A DNA stretch of 18,577 nucleotides from Phocaeicola_A sp964481755 (GCA_964481755.1 CAYZVH010000049.1:1-18577), one strand, 5' to 3'; numbered from the stretch's first letter, positions 1 to 8,055 are shown. Numbers and translations: made by a program. Notes: a model not told the origin generated them from the sequence alone.

Positions 1-103
1 GCGCCTCGCCCACACAATGTTCACACTCCTCGGGTGTCACCTGGTAGACGCCATAGCCCAGCTGGGGCATCTCCACTCCATTATTCAAAATAACCTTTTC
101 CAT
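1..103 (-). CDS. Aldo/keto reductase, N-terminal fragment (runs off the window)
   Basis: The reverse strand from ATG at 103 encodes 34 complete residues beginning MEKVILNNGVEMPQLGYGVY, and the frame stays open to the window edge. The pattern of a short strand, NNG, MPxLGxGVYQV is the usual opening of NADPH-dependent aldo/keto reductases of the 2,5-diketogluconate reductase type, where it forms the first beta-hairpin and the start of the (beta/alpha)8 barrel. The catalytic Asp, Tyr, Lys and His lie outside the window, so activity and substrate cannot be judged. It is transcribed divergently from aspS, and a TAnnTTTG box sits 48 bp upstream of the start codon. Confidence 0.8.
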   Translation of the reverse strand, partial: MEKVILNNGVEMPQLGYGVYQVTPEECEHCVGEA

Positions 104-150
104 GATAGGTAGTTTTAGGGTATTAGTAGTTCAGTTTGTTATAGCCGGAA

Positions 151-158
151 CAAAGGTA
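151..158 (-). promoter_or_regulatory. -7 box for the aldo/keto reductase gene
   Basis: On the minus strand the sequence reads TACCTTTG, a full match to the Bacteroidota -7 consensus TAnnTTTG. Transcription would start about 40 nt before the ATG at 103. No convincing TTTG -33 element lies 19-21 bp upstream. Confidence 0.55.
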
Positions 159-205
159 ATCGAAAACTTTTATTGAACTACCTATTTATATAGAGACTTT
201 TTTTC

Positions 206-213
206 TACTTTTG
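206..213 (+). promoter_or_regulatory. -7 box for aspS
   Basis: TACTTTTG matches TAnnTTTG and lies 45 bp upstream of the aspS start codon. The -33 region is AT-rich with no clear TTTG. It is arranged back to back with the minus-strand box at 151-158. Confidence 0.6.
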
Positions 214-258
214 CAAAACTTATTAGAAGCAACTAAAGAATAAACAAAAACATAGAGT

Positions 259-2019
259 ATGTTCAGAACGAATACGTGTGGAGAACTGAGGCTCTCCGAT
301 GCAGGCAAGACCGTGACTCTGTCCGGTTGGGTGCAACGCTCGCGCAAGATGGGAGGCATGACCTTCGTGGACCTGCGCGACCGCTACGGCATCACCCAGT
401 TGGTGTTCAACGAAGAGGTGAACGCCGACCTCTGCGACCAAGCGAACCATTTGGGACGCGAATATGTGATTCAGGTTACGGGTAGCGTGAACGAGCGCTC
501 GAACAAGAATCCTAATTTGCCTACGGGCGACATTGAAATCATTGTGAGCCAGCTTAATGTGCTCAACACGGCCATCACACCGCCCTTCACCATAGAGGAC
601 AACACCGATGGTGGCGACGACATCCGCATGAAGTTCCGCTACCTGGACTTGCGCCGTAGCTGCGTGCGCAAGAATCTGGAGCTGCGCCACCGCATGACGA
701 TGGAGGTGCGCCGTTACCTCGACAGCAAGGGATTCCTGGAGGTGGAGACACCGATGTTGGTTGGTTCCACGCCGGAAGGCGCGCGCGACTTCGTGGTGCC
801 TTCGCGCATGAATCCGGGACAGTTCTATGCCCTGCCGCAGTCACCGCAGACCTTGAAGCAGTTGCTGATGGTGTCGGGCTTCGACAGATACTTCCAGATA
901 GTGAAGTGTTTCCGCGACGAGGACCTGCGCGCCGACCGTCAGCCGGAGTTCACCCAGATAGACTGCGAGATGAGTTTCGTGGAGCAGGAGGACATCATCA
1001 ACATGTTTGAGGGCATGGCCAAGCACCTGTTCAAGGAACTGAGAGGGGTAGAGCTGACAGAGCCGTTCCAGCGGATGCCGTGGAGCGACGCCATGAAGTA
1101 CTATGGTAGCGACAAGCCGGACCTCCGCTTCGGCATGAAATTCGTGGAGCTGATGGACATCCTGAAGGGACACGGATTCTCGGTGTTCGACAACGCTGCC
1201 TACATCGGCGGTATCTGTGCCGAAGGCGCGGCTACTTACACCCGCAAGCAGCTTGACCAACTGACGGAGTTCGTGAAGAAGCCGCAGATTGGTGCCAAGG
1301 GTATGGTATACGCCCGCATCGAGGCCGACGGCAACGTGAAGTCGAGCGTGGACAAGTTCTACAGCCAAGAGGTGCTGCAGGAGATGAAGGGTGCGTTCGG
1401 TGCCAAACCGGGCGACTTGATACTGATACTGAGTGGCGACGATGCCATGAAGACCCGCAAGCAACTGAGTGAGCTCCGTCTGGAGATGGGCCGTCAGCTG
1501 GGCTTGCGCGACAAGAACAAGTTCGCCTGCCTGTGGGTGGTGGACTTCCCGATGTTCGAGTGGAGCGACGAGGAGAACCGCTTGATGGCTATGCACCATC
1601 CGTTCACACACCCGAAGGACGAGGATATCCCCTTGCTGGACACCGACCCGGCAGCTGTGCGTGCCGACGCTTACGACATGGTGGTCAACGGTGTGGAGGT
1701 AGGAGGCGGATCCATCCGTATCCACGATGCCAAGCTGCAGGCCAAGATGTTCGAGATTCTGGGCTTCACACCGGAACGTGCACAGGAGCAGTTCGGATTC
1801 CTGATGAACGCCTTCAAGTACGGAGCACCCCCTCACGGAGGTTTGGCCTATGGTCTGGACCGCTGGGTGAGTCTGTTTGCCGGCCTCGACAGCATACGCG
1901 ACTGCATCGCCTTCCCGAAGAACAACAGTGGACGCGACGTGATGCTGGACGCACCTGCCGCTCTGGAGCAGAAACAGCTGGATGAACTGAACTTGATAGT
2001 GAAGCCTATTGAGAAATAA
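259..2019 (+). CDS. aspS: Aspartate--tRNA ligase
   Basis: This encodes 586 residues, the usual length for a bacterial-type AspRS, a cytoplasmic class II synthetase that charges tRNA-Asp with aspartate using ATP. The N-terminal OB-fold anticodon-binding domain (about residues 1-105) contains SGWVQRSRKMGGMTFVDLRD. Class II motif 2 is visible as FRDEDLRADRQPEFTQID (about 218-235). The bacterial GAD insertion lies roughly at 290-410. Motif 3 is GLAYGLDRW near the C-terminus. The ATG at 259 opens directly into the conserved MFRTNTCGELR start and is preceded by an A-rich leader, normal for this phylum. It is a single-gene unit with its own -7 box and a strong hairpin after the stop codon. I cannot tell from sequence alone whether it is discriminating or also charges tRNA-Asn. 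Confidence 0.97.
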   Translation: MFRTNTCGELRLSDAGKTVTLSGWVQRSRKMGGMTFVDLRDRYGITQLVFNEEVNADLCDQANHLGREYVIQVTGSVNERSNKNPNLPTGDIEIIVSQLNVLNTAITPPFTIEDNTDGGDDIRMKFRYLDLRRSCVRKNLELRHRMTMEVRRYLDSKGFLEVETPMLVGSTPEGARDFVVPSRMNPGQFYALPQSPQTLKQLLMVSGFDRYFQIVKCFRDEDLRADRQPEFTQIDCEMSFVEQEDIINMFEGMAKHLFKELRGVELTEPFQRMPWSDAMKYYGSDKPDLRFGMKFVELMDILKGHGFSVFDNAAYIGGICAEGAATYTRKQLDQLTEFVKKPQIGAKGMVYARIEADGNVKSSVDKFYSQEVLQEMKGAFGAKPGDLILILSGDDAMKTRKQLSELRLEMGRQLGLRDKNKFACLWVVDFPMFEWSDEENRLMAMHHPFTHPKDEDIPLLDTDPAAVRADAYDMVVNGVEVGGGSIRIHDAKLQAKMFEILGFTPERAQEQFGFLMNAFKYGAPPHGGLAYGLDRWVSLFAGLDSIRDCIAFPKNNSGRDVMLDAPAALEQKQLDELNLIVKPIEK

Positions 2020-2027
2020 TTCTCAAG

Positions 2028-2097
2028 CTATACCTATATATAATAGTAGAGCCCCGACTTAACAAAGCTGGGGCTCTACTATTATATATAGGTATAG
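2028..2097. terminator. Bidirectional terminator hairpin between aspS and aguB
   Basis: A perfect 28-bp inverted repeat, with arms 2028-2055 and 2070-2097 and a 14-nt loop. The inner part is GC-rich (AGAGCCCC paired with GGGGCTCT) and the outer part is A/T. It starts 8 nt after the aspS stop codon and ends 4 nt before the aguB stop codon on the other strand. The A/T outer arms provide a T-rich 3' flank in both orientations. Confidence 0.85.
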
Positions 2098-2101
2098 TCA
2101 C

Positions 2102-2986
2102 TCAGTCTAGAAACCGCTTGGTCAGTCCACTGAACTCGTCGATGCGGCGGTCGCGCAGGAAGGGCCACCAACGGCGGACATTCTCGGAGCGTTCCATATC
2201 CACATCCACTACCACGACCTCCTCGTCGGTGTTGCTAGCCTGGGCCAGTATCTCACCTTGCGGACCGGCAACGAAACTGTTGCCCCAAAACTGGATGCCG
2301 TTAGTCTGTCCCGACGGGTCGGGCTCATGCCCCACACGGTTGACGGCTACCACAGGCAGGCCATTGGCCACGGCATGACCGCGCTGAGCGATGACCCAAG
2401 CGCCCAACTGACGGGTCTTTTCCTCGGGGGTGTCGGTGCTCTCCCAACCGATGGCGGTAGGGTAGATGAGCAATTCCGCTCCACGGAGTGCCATCAGACG
2501 GGCTCCTTCGGGATACCACTGGTCCCAGCAGACCTGCACGCCCAGTTTGCCTATGGACGTCTGGATGGGGTTGAAGCCCAGGTCGCCCGGGGTGAAGTAG
2601 AACTTCTCGTAGTAAGCAGGGTCGTCGGGAATGTGCATCTTGCGGTATTTGCCGGCCATGCTGCCATCGGAGTCGAACACCACGGCGGTGTTGTGATAGA
2701 GGCCGGGGGCACGCTTCTCGAACAGGGAAGTGACAAGCACCACGCCATGCTCGCGGGCCAGCTCGGCATAGAACGCCGTGGACGGGCCGGGGATAGGCTC
2801 GGCCAGGTCGAACTTCTCGGTGTCCTCCGTCTGGCAAAAGTAGAGTGAGTTGTGCAACTCCTGCAACACAATCAGCTGAGCGCCGCGGCTGGCGGCCTCG
2901 GCTATGTTGGCGGCAAGTTTACGCTTGTTCTGTTCCACAGACTCCACGTTGGACTGCTGCACAAGTCCTATCTTTATAACTCTCAT
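2102..2986 (-). CDS. aguB: N-carbamoylputrescine amidase (carbon-nitrogen hydrolase)
   Basis: This encodes 294 residues, starting at MRVIKIGLVQQ. An in-frame TTG at 3016 would add ten residues, but the family begins with this first beta-strand, so ATG at 2986 is preferred. The nitrilase-superfamily triad is visible: Glu43 in LQELHNSLYF, Lys116 in YRKMHIP, and Cys153 in VQVCWDQWYPEGAR. The CWDQWYPE context is typical of AguB, which hydrolyses N-carbamoylputrescine to putrescine, CO2 and ammonia. It is the last gene of a minus-strand operon, 26 bp after the aguA stop codon. The two enzymes catalyse consecutive steps, which supports the assignment. No arginine decarboxylase to supply agmatine lies in this window. 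Confidence 0.95.
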   Translation of the reverse strand: MRVIKIGLVQQSNVESVEQNKRKLAANIAEAASRGAQLIVLQELHNSLYFCQTEDTEKFDLAEPIPGPSTAFYAELAREHGVVLVTSLFEKRAPGLYHNTAVVFDSDGSMAGKYRKMHIPDDPAYYEKFYFTPGDLGFNPIQTSIGKLGVQVCWDQWYPEGARLMALRGAELLIYPTAIGWESTDTPEEKTRQLGAWVIAQRGHAVANGLPVVAVNRVGHEPDPSGQTNGIQFWGNSFVAGPQGEILAQASNTDEEVVVVDVDMERSENVRRWWPFLRDRRIDEFSGLTKRFLD

Positions 2987-3012
2987 AGTGTATCTTCGTT
3001 TTATTCTGGTTT

Positions 3013-4128
3013 TCAATCATTCTCCTGCAAAGCCCCGGCGGGATATTGCATGGTGATGCAGTGGAGCGACCCATGCTGCTTGATGAGGGCCCGGCAGTCG
3101 ATGCCCACCAACTCGTAGCCGGGGAATGCTTGTGCCAGCACCGCCTTCGCCTCCGCGTCGTGAATGAATTGGTTGTATGTGGGGTAGAGTACGGCATTGT
3201 TCATTATCAGGAAGTTGGCGTATGTGGCCGGCAAGCGTTCGCCCTTCTCGAAGATGGCGTCGGGCATAGGCAAGGGGAGGAGTCGGTAAGGCTTCCCGTC
3301 GAGGGTGGTGAACCCCTTCAGTTGCTGCTCCATAAGCTGTAGCTCGGCGTAATGCTCGTCGCGCGTATTGGTGCACTGCACGTAGACGATGGTGTCGTGC
3401 GGGCAAAGGCGCGCAAGGGTGTCCACATGGCTGTCGGTGTCGTCGCCGGCCAGGAAACCATGGTCGAGCCAGAGGATGCGCTGCAGGTTGAACACCCGCT
3501 TCAGCCGCGACTCTATGCCGGGGCGGTCGAGGATGTCGTTGCGATTGGGGGCCAACAGGCAGGTGGAGGTTGTGAGCAACGTGCCACGGCCGTCGCTCTC
3601 GATGGATCCACCCTCGAGCACAAAGTCCATGCAGTTGCGGTAGTCGCCATGCAGCAGGCCGGAGTCGAACAACTTCCCGTTAATCTGATTGTCGTAGTTG
3701 GCGGCGAACTTCATGCCCCAGCCATTGAAGCAGAAGTCGAGAAACTGCAGCCCCTGACTGGTGTTCATGGTGATGAACCCGTGGTCGCGCGCCCAGGTGT
3801 CGTTGGTGTCGCATTGGAAAAAGTGGACATTCTTCATCTGGATGCCCACCTTCTCCAAGGACCCTTTCACGCGGTCGGGGTGCGGGCTCACTATCAACAG
3901 CTTCTGCCGACGGGCTATCTCGCGGGCGATGCGTGTGTAGCAAGCCTCCACTTCATCGAGCATGTAGTTCCAGTCTGTCCCCTCGTGAGGCCAAGTGAGC
4001 TGAATGAAGCTCTGCGTTTGCCACTCGGCAGGCAGGAAGGTGTCCGTTTGCTCTATCTCGAAACCGAACGAGAGTTGCAGGGTGCGCTCCCGTCCGCCTG
4101 TCTTTGGTAATCCGACTAATATTCCCAT
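3013..4128 (-). CDS. aguA: Agmatine deiminase
   Basis: This encodes 371 residues of the peptidylarginine-deiminase fold, hydrolysing agmatine to N-carbamoylputrescine and ammonia. Family signatures seen in order: LPAEW (32-36), TWARDHGF (111-118), EGGSIE (172-177), GDDTDSHVD (228-236) and a C-terminal SLHCITMQYP with the probable nucleophile Cys357. The ATG at 4128 is 7 bp after the stop codon of the upstream gene, so translation is probably coupled. About 31 residues precede LPAEW, where many relatives have only a few. I found no other ATG, GTG or TTG in frame before that motif. The substrate assignment is supported by aguB immediately downstream. Confidence 0.95.
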   Translation of the reverse strand: MGILVGLPKTGGRERTLQLSFGFEIEQTDTFLPAEWQTQSFIQLTWPHEGTDWNYMLDEVEACYTRIAREIARRQKLLIVSPHPDRVKGSLEKVGIQMKNVHFFQCDTNDTWARDHGFITMNTSQGLQFLDFCFNGWGMKFAANYDNQINGKLFDSGLLHGDYRNCMDFVLEGGSIESDGRGTLLTTSTCLLAPNRNDILDRPGIESRLKRVFNLQRILWLDHGFLAGDDTDSHVDTLARLCPHDTIVYVQCTNTRDEHYAELQLMEQQLKGFTTLDGKPYRLLPLPMPDAIFEKGERLPATYANFLIMNNAVLYPTYNQFIHDAEAKAVLAQAFPGYELVGIDCRALIKQHGSLHCITMQYPAGALQEND

Positions 4129-4135
4129 AGAGGCG

Positions 4136-4675
4136 TTATTTCTGTTCTTCTTTGGGTTTGCGGTCGAAGAAGGGATTCTTGGAAGAGGCGCTCAAGGGGA
4201 TGGCTAACACCTGGCGGCAGTCGGGCAACCACTGCAGGCGTTGGGCGGCCAAACCGGCGGAGAACATCACTCGGGTGTCGATGCGCAGGTCGGCAGCCAT
4301 GGCACAGGCCGAACCGACAGCGATGCCAACGTCGATGGAGTTGAGGGCGCAAGGCACACCGGCCGGCCGGGCCGAGCAGACGTTGTATCCGCAATGGCCG
4401 CAATTGAGTCCTTGCGGTTGCTCGCGCGTACCTATTATAATAACGGCTTCGGCGGAAAGGATGTTGTCAGCATCGCGCAGGAAGAACTTCATGCCGTTCT
4501 CCGCGCTGATGGCTTTCATCTCCTCACTCAGCTGCTTTATCTCGTCGCCAGTGACGGTAGCCACTTCAATGATGTCCACACCCTTACCCTTGGGGGCTGT
4601 GCGCGCGGCCGTCATTATCTGCCGGGCCGCCTGAAGCACATGTTCGTGGCGTATGTCTCTTTCGTTCAGTATCAT
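4136..4675 (-). CDS. DUF2148 ferredoxin-like domain protein
   Basis: This encodes 179 residues resembling the DUF2148 family of small cysteine-rich proteins. Its central part holds NCGHCGYNVC (91-100), a further Cys109 in GVPCALNSIDVG, and Cys124 in VGSACAMAADL. This Cys set could bind an iron-sulfur cluster, but that is inferred from family naming and has not been shown. An N-terminal helix-rich segment with TAPKGKGVD and a middle VTGDEI segment are also typical. No signal peptide or membrane segment is visible. It is the first gene of the unit with aguA and aguB. Nothing in the sequence explains a role in polyamine synthesis. The start at 4675 is the only ATG near the conserved N-terminus. 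Confidence 0.8.
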   Translation of the reverse strand: MILNERDIRHEHVLQAARQIMTAARTAPKGKGVDIIEVATVTGDEIKQLSEEMKAISAENGMKFFLRDADNILSAEAVIIIGTREQPQGLNCGHCGYNVCSARPAGVPCALNSIDVGIAVGSACAMAADLRIDTRVMFSAGLAAQRLQWLPDCRQVLAIPLSASSKNPFFDRKPKEEQK

Positions 4676-4711
4676 AGCTCGTAAATCTTATAGTACAACA
4701 AATTGATTGGA

Positions 4712-4719
4712 CAAAGATA
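4712..4719 (-). promoter_or_regulatory. -7 box for the DUF2148-aguA-aguB operon
   Basis: The minus strand reads TATCTTTG, a full TAnnTTTG match, 36 bp upstream of the first start codon. A TTG lies 22 bp further upstream, slightly beyond the usual spacing. Confidence 0.6.
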
Positions 4720-4864
4720 ATCTAAATCGCACGCATAACATCAAGCTTAGTGGAATATTCTACGCAGTGTCAACTAATTTTTTACAGATATTTGCATGAT
4801 TGTAGCATTTCCGAAGGGGAGAAGGCGACGTTTAGTGCCCGAAGAAGCAGTATTTTGTACTTTT

Positions 4865-4896
4865 CTTGTACGGCCGAACAAAAATGTCTACCTTTA
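4865..4896 (+). promoter_or_regulatory. Probable promoter for the ABC transporter operon
   Basis: CTTG at 4865-4868 and TACCTTTA at 4889-4896 are separated by 20 bp. The second matches TAnnTTTG except for its last base. Initiation about 6-7 nt downstream would give a leader of roughly 20 nt before ATG 4923. That argues against the upstream in-frame TTG 4866 and ATG 4884, which lie inside this promoter. Confidence 0.45.
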
Positions 4897-4922
4897 GCGG
4901 CCAATTAGAAAAGGCGATTAGC

Positions 4923-5546
4923 ATGATAAGAATCGACAACGCTTGCATTACATATAACGACAAAATATTGTTCAGGGGACTCTCGCTGCACGTGCAGAAG
5001 GGGGAGACGGTCTGCATCTCGGGTGAGTCGGGGAGCGGAAAGACCTCCTTGTTGAAGGCTATCCTGGGGTTTGTCCCCCTGGCCGAAGGTACCATACAGG
5101 TGGACGGCATCACCCTTACGGCCCAGACGACCGAGAAGATCCGGCGCCGGGTGACCTACATTCCCCAAGAACTGTCGTTCCCCACGGAATGGGTGAAAGA
5201 GATGGTGATGCTGCCCTTTGAGCTGAAGGCCAACCACTCATCGCTGTTCTCGAAAGAGAGATTGTTTGAGAACTTCCGTCTGTTGGGACTGAGTGAAGAG
5301 CTGTATGAGAAGCGGGTGGGAGAGATCTCCGGCGGACAGAAGCAACGCATCATGTTGGCTGTCAGTGCCCTGCTCGACAAACCACTCTTCATAGCCGACG
5401 AGCCTACCTCAGCGCTCGACGTGGAATCGGCGCACAAGGTGCTCTCCTTCTTCCAACACCGCGCCCAGGAAGGGCAGACGCTCATCATGGTGTCGCACGA
5501 CAAGGAACTGGCCGCCGGGTGTAACCGGACATTTACGTTACATTAA
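4923..5546 (+). CDS. fetA: ABC transporter ATP-binding protein (FetA-like)
   Basis: This encodes 207 residues from MIRIDNACITYN, a complete nucleotide-binding domain. The Walker A motif is GESGSGKT (34-41), the Q-loop Gln82 is in YIPQELSFP, and the signature is EISGGQKQR (134-142). Walker B is LFIADE (155-160) with catalytic Glu160, and the switch His192 is in VSHDKEL. In-frame starts further upstream would add up to 19 residues before the first conserved strand and are disfavoured. The partner permease begins 12 bp after the stop codon and belongs to UPF0014/FetB, which makes this the FetA-type ATPase. In Escherichia coli FetAB is linked to iron efflux and oxidative-stress resistance. The substrate here is unproven. 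Confidence 0.85.
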   Translation: MIRIDNACITYNDKILFRGLSLHVQKGETVCISGESGSGKTSLLKAILGFVPLAEGTIQVDGITLTAQTTEKIRRRVTYIPQELSFPTEWVKEMVMLPFELKANHSSLFSKERLFENFRLLGLSEELYEKRVGEISGGQKQRIMLAVSALLDKPLFIADEPTSALDVESAHKVLSFFQHRAQEGQTLIMVSHDKELAAGCNRTFTLH

Positions 5547-5558
5547 GCTGAAAATCAG

Positions 5559-6359
5559 ATGGATACCATAGACATAAGCTATTTGAACTTAGGGGTAGGC
5601 CTGCTGTTGATGGCCATACCTATTTATTTCTTGTGGAAATTCAAGACCGGACTGGTGAAGGCTACCATCGTCGGTACACTGCGTATGGTCGTACAACTTT
5701 TCTTTGTAGGACTCTACCTAAAATACCTTTTCTACTACGACAATCCGTGGATCAATGCCCTGTGGGTCATCGTCATGGTGATGGTCGCCAGCGAGACGGC
5801 TCTCACCCGGACCCGGCTCAAGCGTTCCATCCTGATGATTCCCGTGAGTACAGGATTCCTCACGGCCTCCGTGCTGATAGGTTTCTATCTGCTGGGGTGC
5901 ATCCTGCGACTGGACAATGTGTTCAGCGCACAGTACTTCATCCCGATATTCGGCATCTTGATGGGTAACATGCTGTCAGTGAACGTGGTGGCACTGAATG
6001 CCTTCTACTCGGGACTATTGCGCGAGAAGCAACTCTACTACTATCTGCTGGGCAACGGAGCCACACGGTTCGAGGCCCTTGCGCCTTTCGTGAAGCAGGC
6101 TATCATCAAGTCCTTCAGTCCGGCCATCGCCAACATGTCGGTGATGGGTCTGGTGGCGCTGCCGGGGACCATCATCGGTCAGATATTGGGAGGCAGCACG
6201 CCAAACGTGGCAGTTAAGTATCAGTTGATGATTATCGTCATCACCGTTTCGGCCTCCATGCTGTCGCTGATGATTACCATCGCGTTGGCTTCGCGCAAGT
6301 CATTCGACGAGTACGACTGCCTGAAACAGGTGATGGTAGAGAAAAAAATCTATAAATAA
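5559..6359 (+). CDS. fetB: ABC transporter permease, UPF0014/FetB family
   Basis: This encodes 266 residues of an inner-membrane protein with about six or seven hydrophobic stretches, for example near residues 9-25, 38-58, 65-78, 92-115, 125-147, 190-212 and 222-243. Signatures of the FetB/YbbM family are TLRMVVQL (40-47), SETALTRTRLKRS (78-90) and ALPGTIIGQILGGSTP (200-215). The protein would form the membrane part of the transporter with the preceding ATPase, 12 bp upstream. No substrate-binding protein gene is present, consistent with an exporter. Iron export is the role known for E. coli FetB; here it is inference. A short gap and a new -7 box follow, so the operon probably ends with this gene. 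Confidence 0.85.
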   Translation: MDTIDISYLNLGVGLLLMAIPIYFLWKFKTGLVKATIVGTLRMVVQLFFVGLYLKYLFYYDNPWINALWVIVMVMVASETALTRTRLKRSILMIPVSTGFLTASVLIGFYLLGCILRLDNVFSAQYFIPIFGILMGNMLSVNVVALNAFYSGLLREKQLYYYLLGNGATRFEALAPFVKQAIIKSFSPAIANMSVMGLVALPGTIIGQILGGSTPNVAVKYQLMIIVITVSASMLSLMITIALASRKSFDEYDCLKQVMVEKKIYK

Positions 6360-6393
6360 CCGCAAAACGACCGATAGTATGAAAACTATTCTC

Positions 6394-6401
6394 TATCTTT
6401 G
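6394..6401 (+). promoter_or_regulatory. -7 box for the nif3-like gene
   Basis: TATCTTTG matches TAnnTTTG fully, 26 bp upstream of the GTG start at 6428. No clear -33 TTTG is seen 19-21 bp upstream. Confidence 0.6.
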
Positions 6402-6427
6402 CACAGAATTATAGTTCAAAGAACATC

Positions 6428-7210
6428 GTGAAAATAAAGGAGATTGTGAATGCCCTTGAAAGGTTCGCACCCCTGCCATTGCAAGACGGATTCGACAATG
6501 CCGGACTGCAAATAGGATTGACAGAGGTGGAAGCAACAGGGGCTTTGTTGTGTCTGGACGTTACCGAAGCGGTCGTGGACGAAGCCATCGCTTTGGGGTT
6601 CAACTTGATAGTTTCGCACCATCCGTTGCTCTTCCATGGCCTGAAGCATATCAGCGGAGCGACCTACATTGAGCGTTGCGCGCTGAAAGCCATCAAGAAC
6701 GACATTGTCATCTATTCGGCTCACACCAACCTAGACAATGCACCGGGTGGAGTGAACTACAAGATTGCCGAGAAGATAGGGTTGCACGACGTGAAGATTC
6801 TGCAACCCAAAGAGTTGGAGAGTACGGCCGGCAGCGGTGTCATCGGCATGCTGGACGAGCCGGAGACGGAGCTGGAGTTTCTGAAACGGATAAAGAAGAC
6901 GTTCGAAGTGGAGTGTTTGCGTCACAACAAACTGACGGGCCGACTCATACAGAAAGTCGCTCTCTGTGGCGGTGCGGGTTCGTTCCTGATGCCGGATGCT
7001 CAGAGGCAAGGAGCCGATGTGTTCATCACCGGCGAGATAAAGTACCACGAGTTCTTCGACTATGACAAAGGTATGCTGGTGGCTGAGATAGGACACTACG
7101 AGAGCGAGCAGTATACAAAGGAGCTGTTGGCGACCATCATCTCCGAGAAATTTCCGTCGCTGGAGATAGAAATAACTAAGATAAATACAAATCCTATAAA
7201 ATACCTGTAA
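6428..7210 (+). CDS. Nif3-like dinuclear metal centre protein
   Basis: This encodes 260 residues of the NIF3/YbgI/YqfO family, which form ring-shaped hexamers with a two-metal site. The N-terminal half has DGFDNAGLQIG (20-30), SHHPLLF (63-69) with His64 and His65, and SAHTNLD (97-103). The C-terminal half has GEIKYHEF and GHYESEQ. Together these supply the His, Asp and Glu ligands known from the family. The length fits the single-domain form without the PII-like insertion. The start codon is GTG; it begins the conserved MKIKEI segment and lies shortly after a -7 box. The biochemical role of the family is unsettled, with GTP cyclohydrolase-like proposals. The zinc-ribbon gene follows after 5 bp, and this pair is common in Bacteroidota. 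Confidence 0.93.
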   Translation: MKIKEIVNALERFAPLPLQDGFDNAGLQIGLTEVEATGALLCLDVTEAVVDEAIALGFNLIVSHHPLLFHGLKHISGATYIERCALKAIKNDIVIYSAHTNLDNAPGGVNYKIAEKIGLHDVKILQPKELESTAGSGVIGMLDEPETELEFLKRIKKTFEVECLRHNKLTGRLIQKVALCGGAGSFLMPDAQRQGADVFITGEIKYHEFFDYDKGMLVAEIGHYESEQYTKELLATIISEKFPSLEIEITKINTNPIKYL

Positions 7211-7215
7211 GAACT

Positions 7216-8031
7216 ATGGCAAAAGAGACAAAGAAAGATCCTCAGGATTTAACGGTAGAGGAGAAGTTGAAAGCACTCTACCAGTTGCAGACTATGCTTT
7301 CTGAGATAGACAAAATCAAGACCTTGCGCGGTGAGCTTCCGCTCGAAGTGCAGGACCTTGAGGACGAAGTGGCAGGTCTGACCACCCGTATCGAAAAGAT
7401 AAACGCGGAAATAGCCGACCTGAAGAACGGTATCGCTACCAAGAAACATGAGATTGAGGAGGCACGCGTTTCGATTGACAAATATAAGACCCAGCTGGAC
7501 AACGTTCGCAACAGCCGCGAATACGATGTTCTGAGCAAGGAGATTGAATTCCAGACCTTGGAGACGGAGTTGTGCGAGAAACGAATCAAGGAGTTCACGC
7601 AAGCCATTGAAAACAAGACTGGTGAGATAGAGAAGAGCCAGACTCTGTTGGAAGAACGCAAGCAAGACCTGGAGGTGAAGAAGTCTGAGTTGGAAGAGAT
7701 TGTTGCCGAGACCAAGCAGGAGGAGGAGAAGCTTCGCGATAAAGCCAAGAATCTGGAAGCCACCATCGAGCCTCGTTTGCTGCAAGCCTTCAAGCGTATC
7801 CGCAAGAACTCACGCAACGGATTGGGTATCGTTTACGTGCAGAGAGACGCCTGCGGCGGTTGCTTCAACAAGATTCCGCCTCAGAGACAGCTGGATATCC
7901 GTATGCGTAAGAAAATCATCGTTTGCGAATACTGCGGCCGCATCATGATAGACCCTGAACTGGCTGGTGTGCAGACAGCTCCGCAGCATACAGAGACTAA
8001 GCCGAAGAGAGAAAAGAAGGAAAAAGAATAA
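7216..8031 (+). CDS. Coiled-coil C4-type zinc ribbon protein
   Basis: This encodes 271 residues. Residues about 15-190 are rich in Glu, Lys and Leu with heptad character and should form a long antiparallel coiled coil. They contain NSREYDVLSKEIE, a motif typical of this family. The C-terminal zinc ribbon has Cys213-x2-Cys216 (CGGCFNKIPPQ) and Cys237-x2-Cys240 (CEYCGR), a normal C4 knuckle pair. A Lys/Glu-rich tail follows. Related bacterial proteins (DUF164/zf-RING_7 type) are thought to bind nucleic acid or act as chaperone-like factors, but no activity can be assigned here. The gene starts 5 bp after the nif3-like stop codon and ends just before a strong terminator, so the two form one operon. 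Confidence 0.9.
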   Translation: MAKETKKDPQDLTVEEKLKALYQLQTMLSEIDKIKTLRGELPLEVQDLEDEVAGLTTRIEKINAEIADLKNGIATKKHEIEEARVSIDKYKTQLDNVRNSREYDVLSKEIEFQTLETELCEKRIKEFTQAIENKTGEIEKSQTLLEERKQDLEVKKSELEEIVAETKQEEEKLRDKAKNLEATIEPRLLQAFKRIRKNSRNGLGIVYVQRDACGGCFNKIPPQRQLDIRMRKKIIVCEYCGRIMIDPELAGVQTAPQHTETKPKREKKEKE

Positions 8032-8055
8032 GTGAATTCTTCAATATACTGTCAG

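Noticed and set aside
841..1836. Long minus-strand frame (331 codons) inside aspS
   Set aside because: It is the antisense shadow of a clear aspS gene with biased codon use; the composition is rich in His, Leu and Val without a fold-like pattern.
3352..4110. 252-codon plus-strand frame opposite aguA
   Set aside because: Antisense shadow of aguA; no family resemblance.
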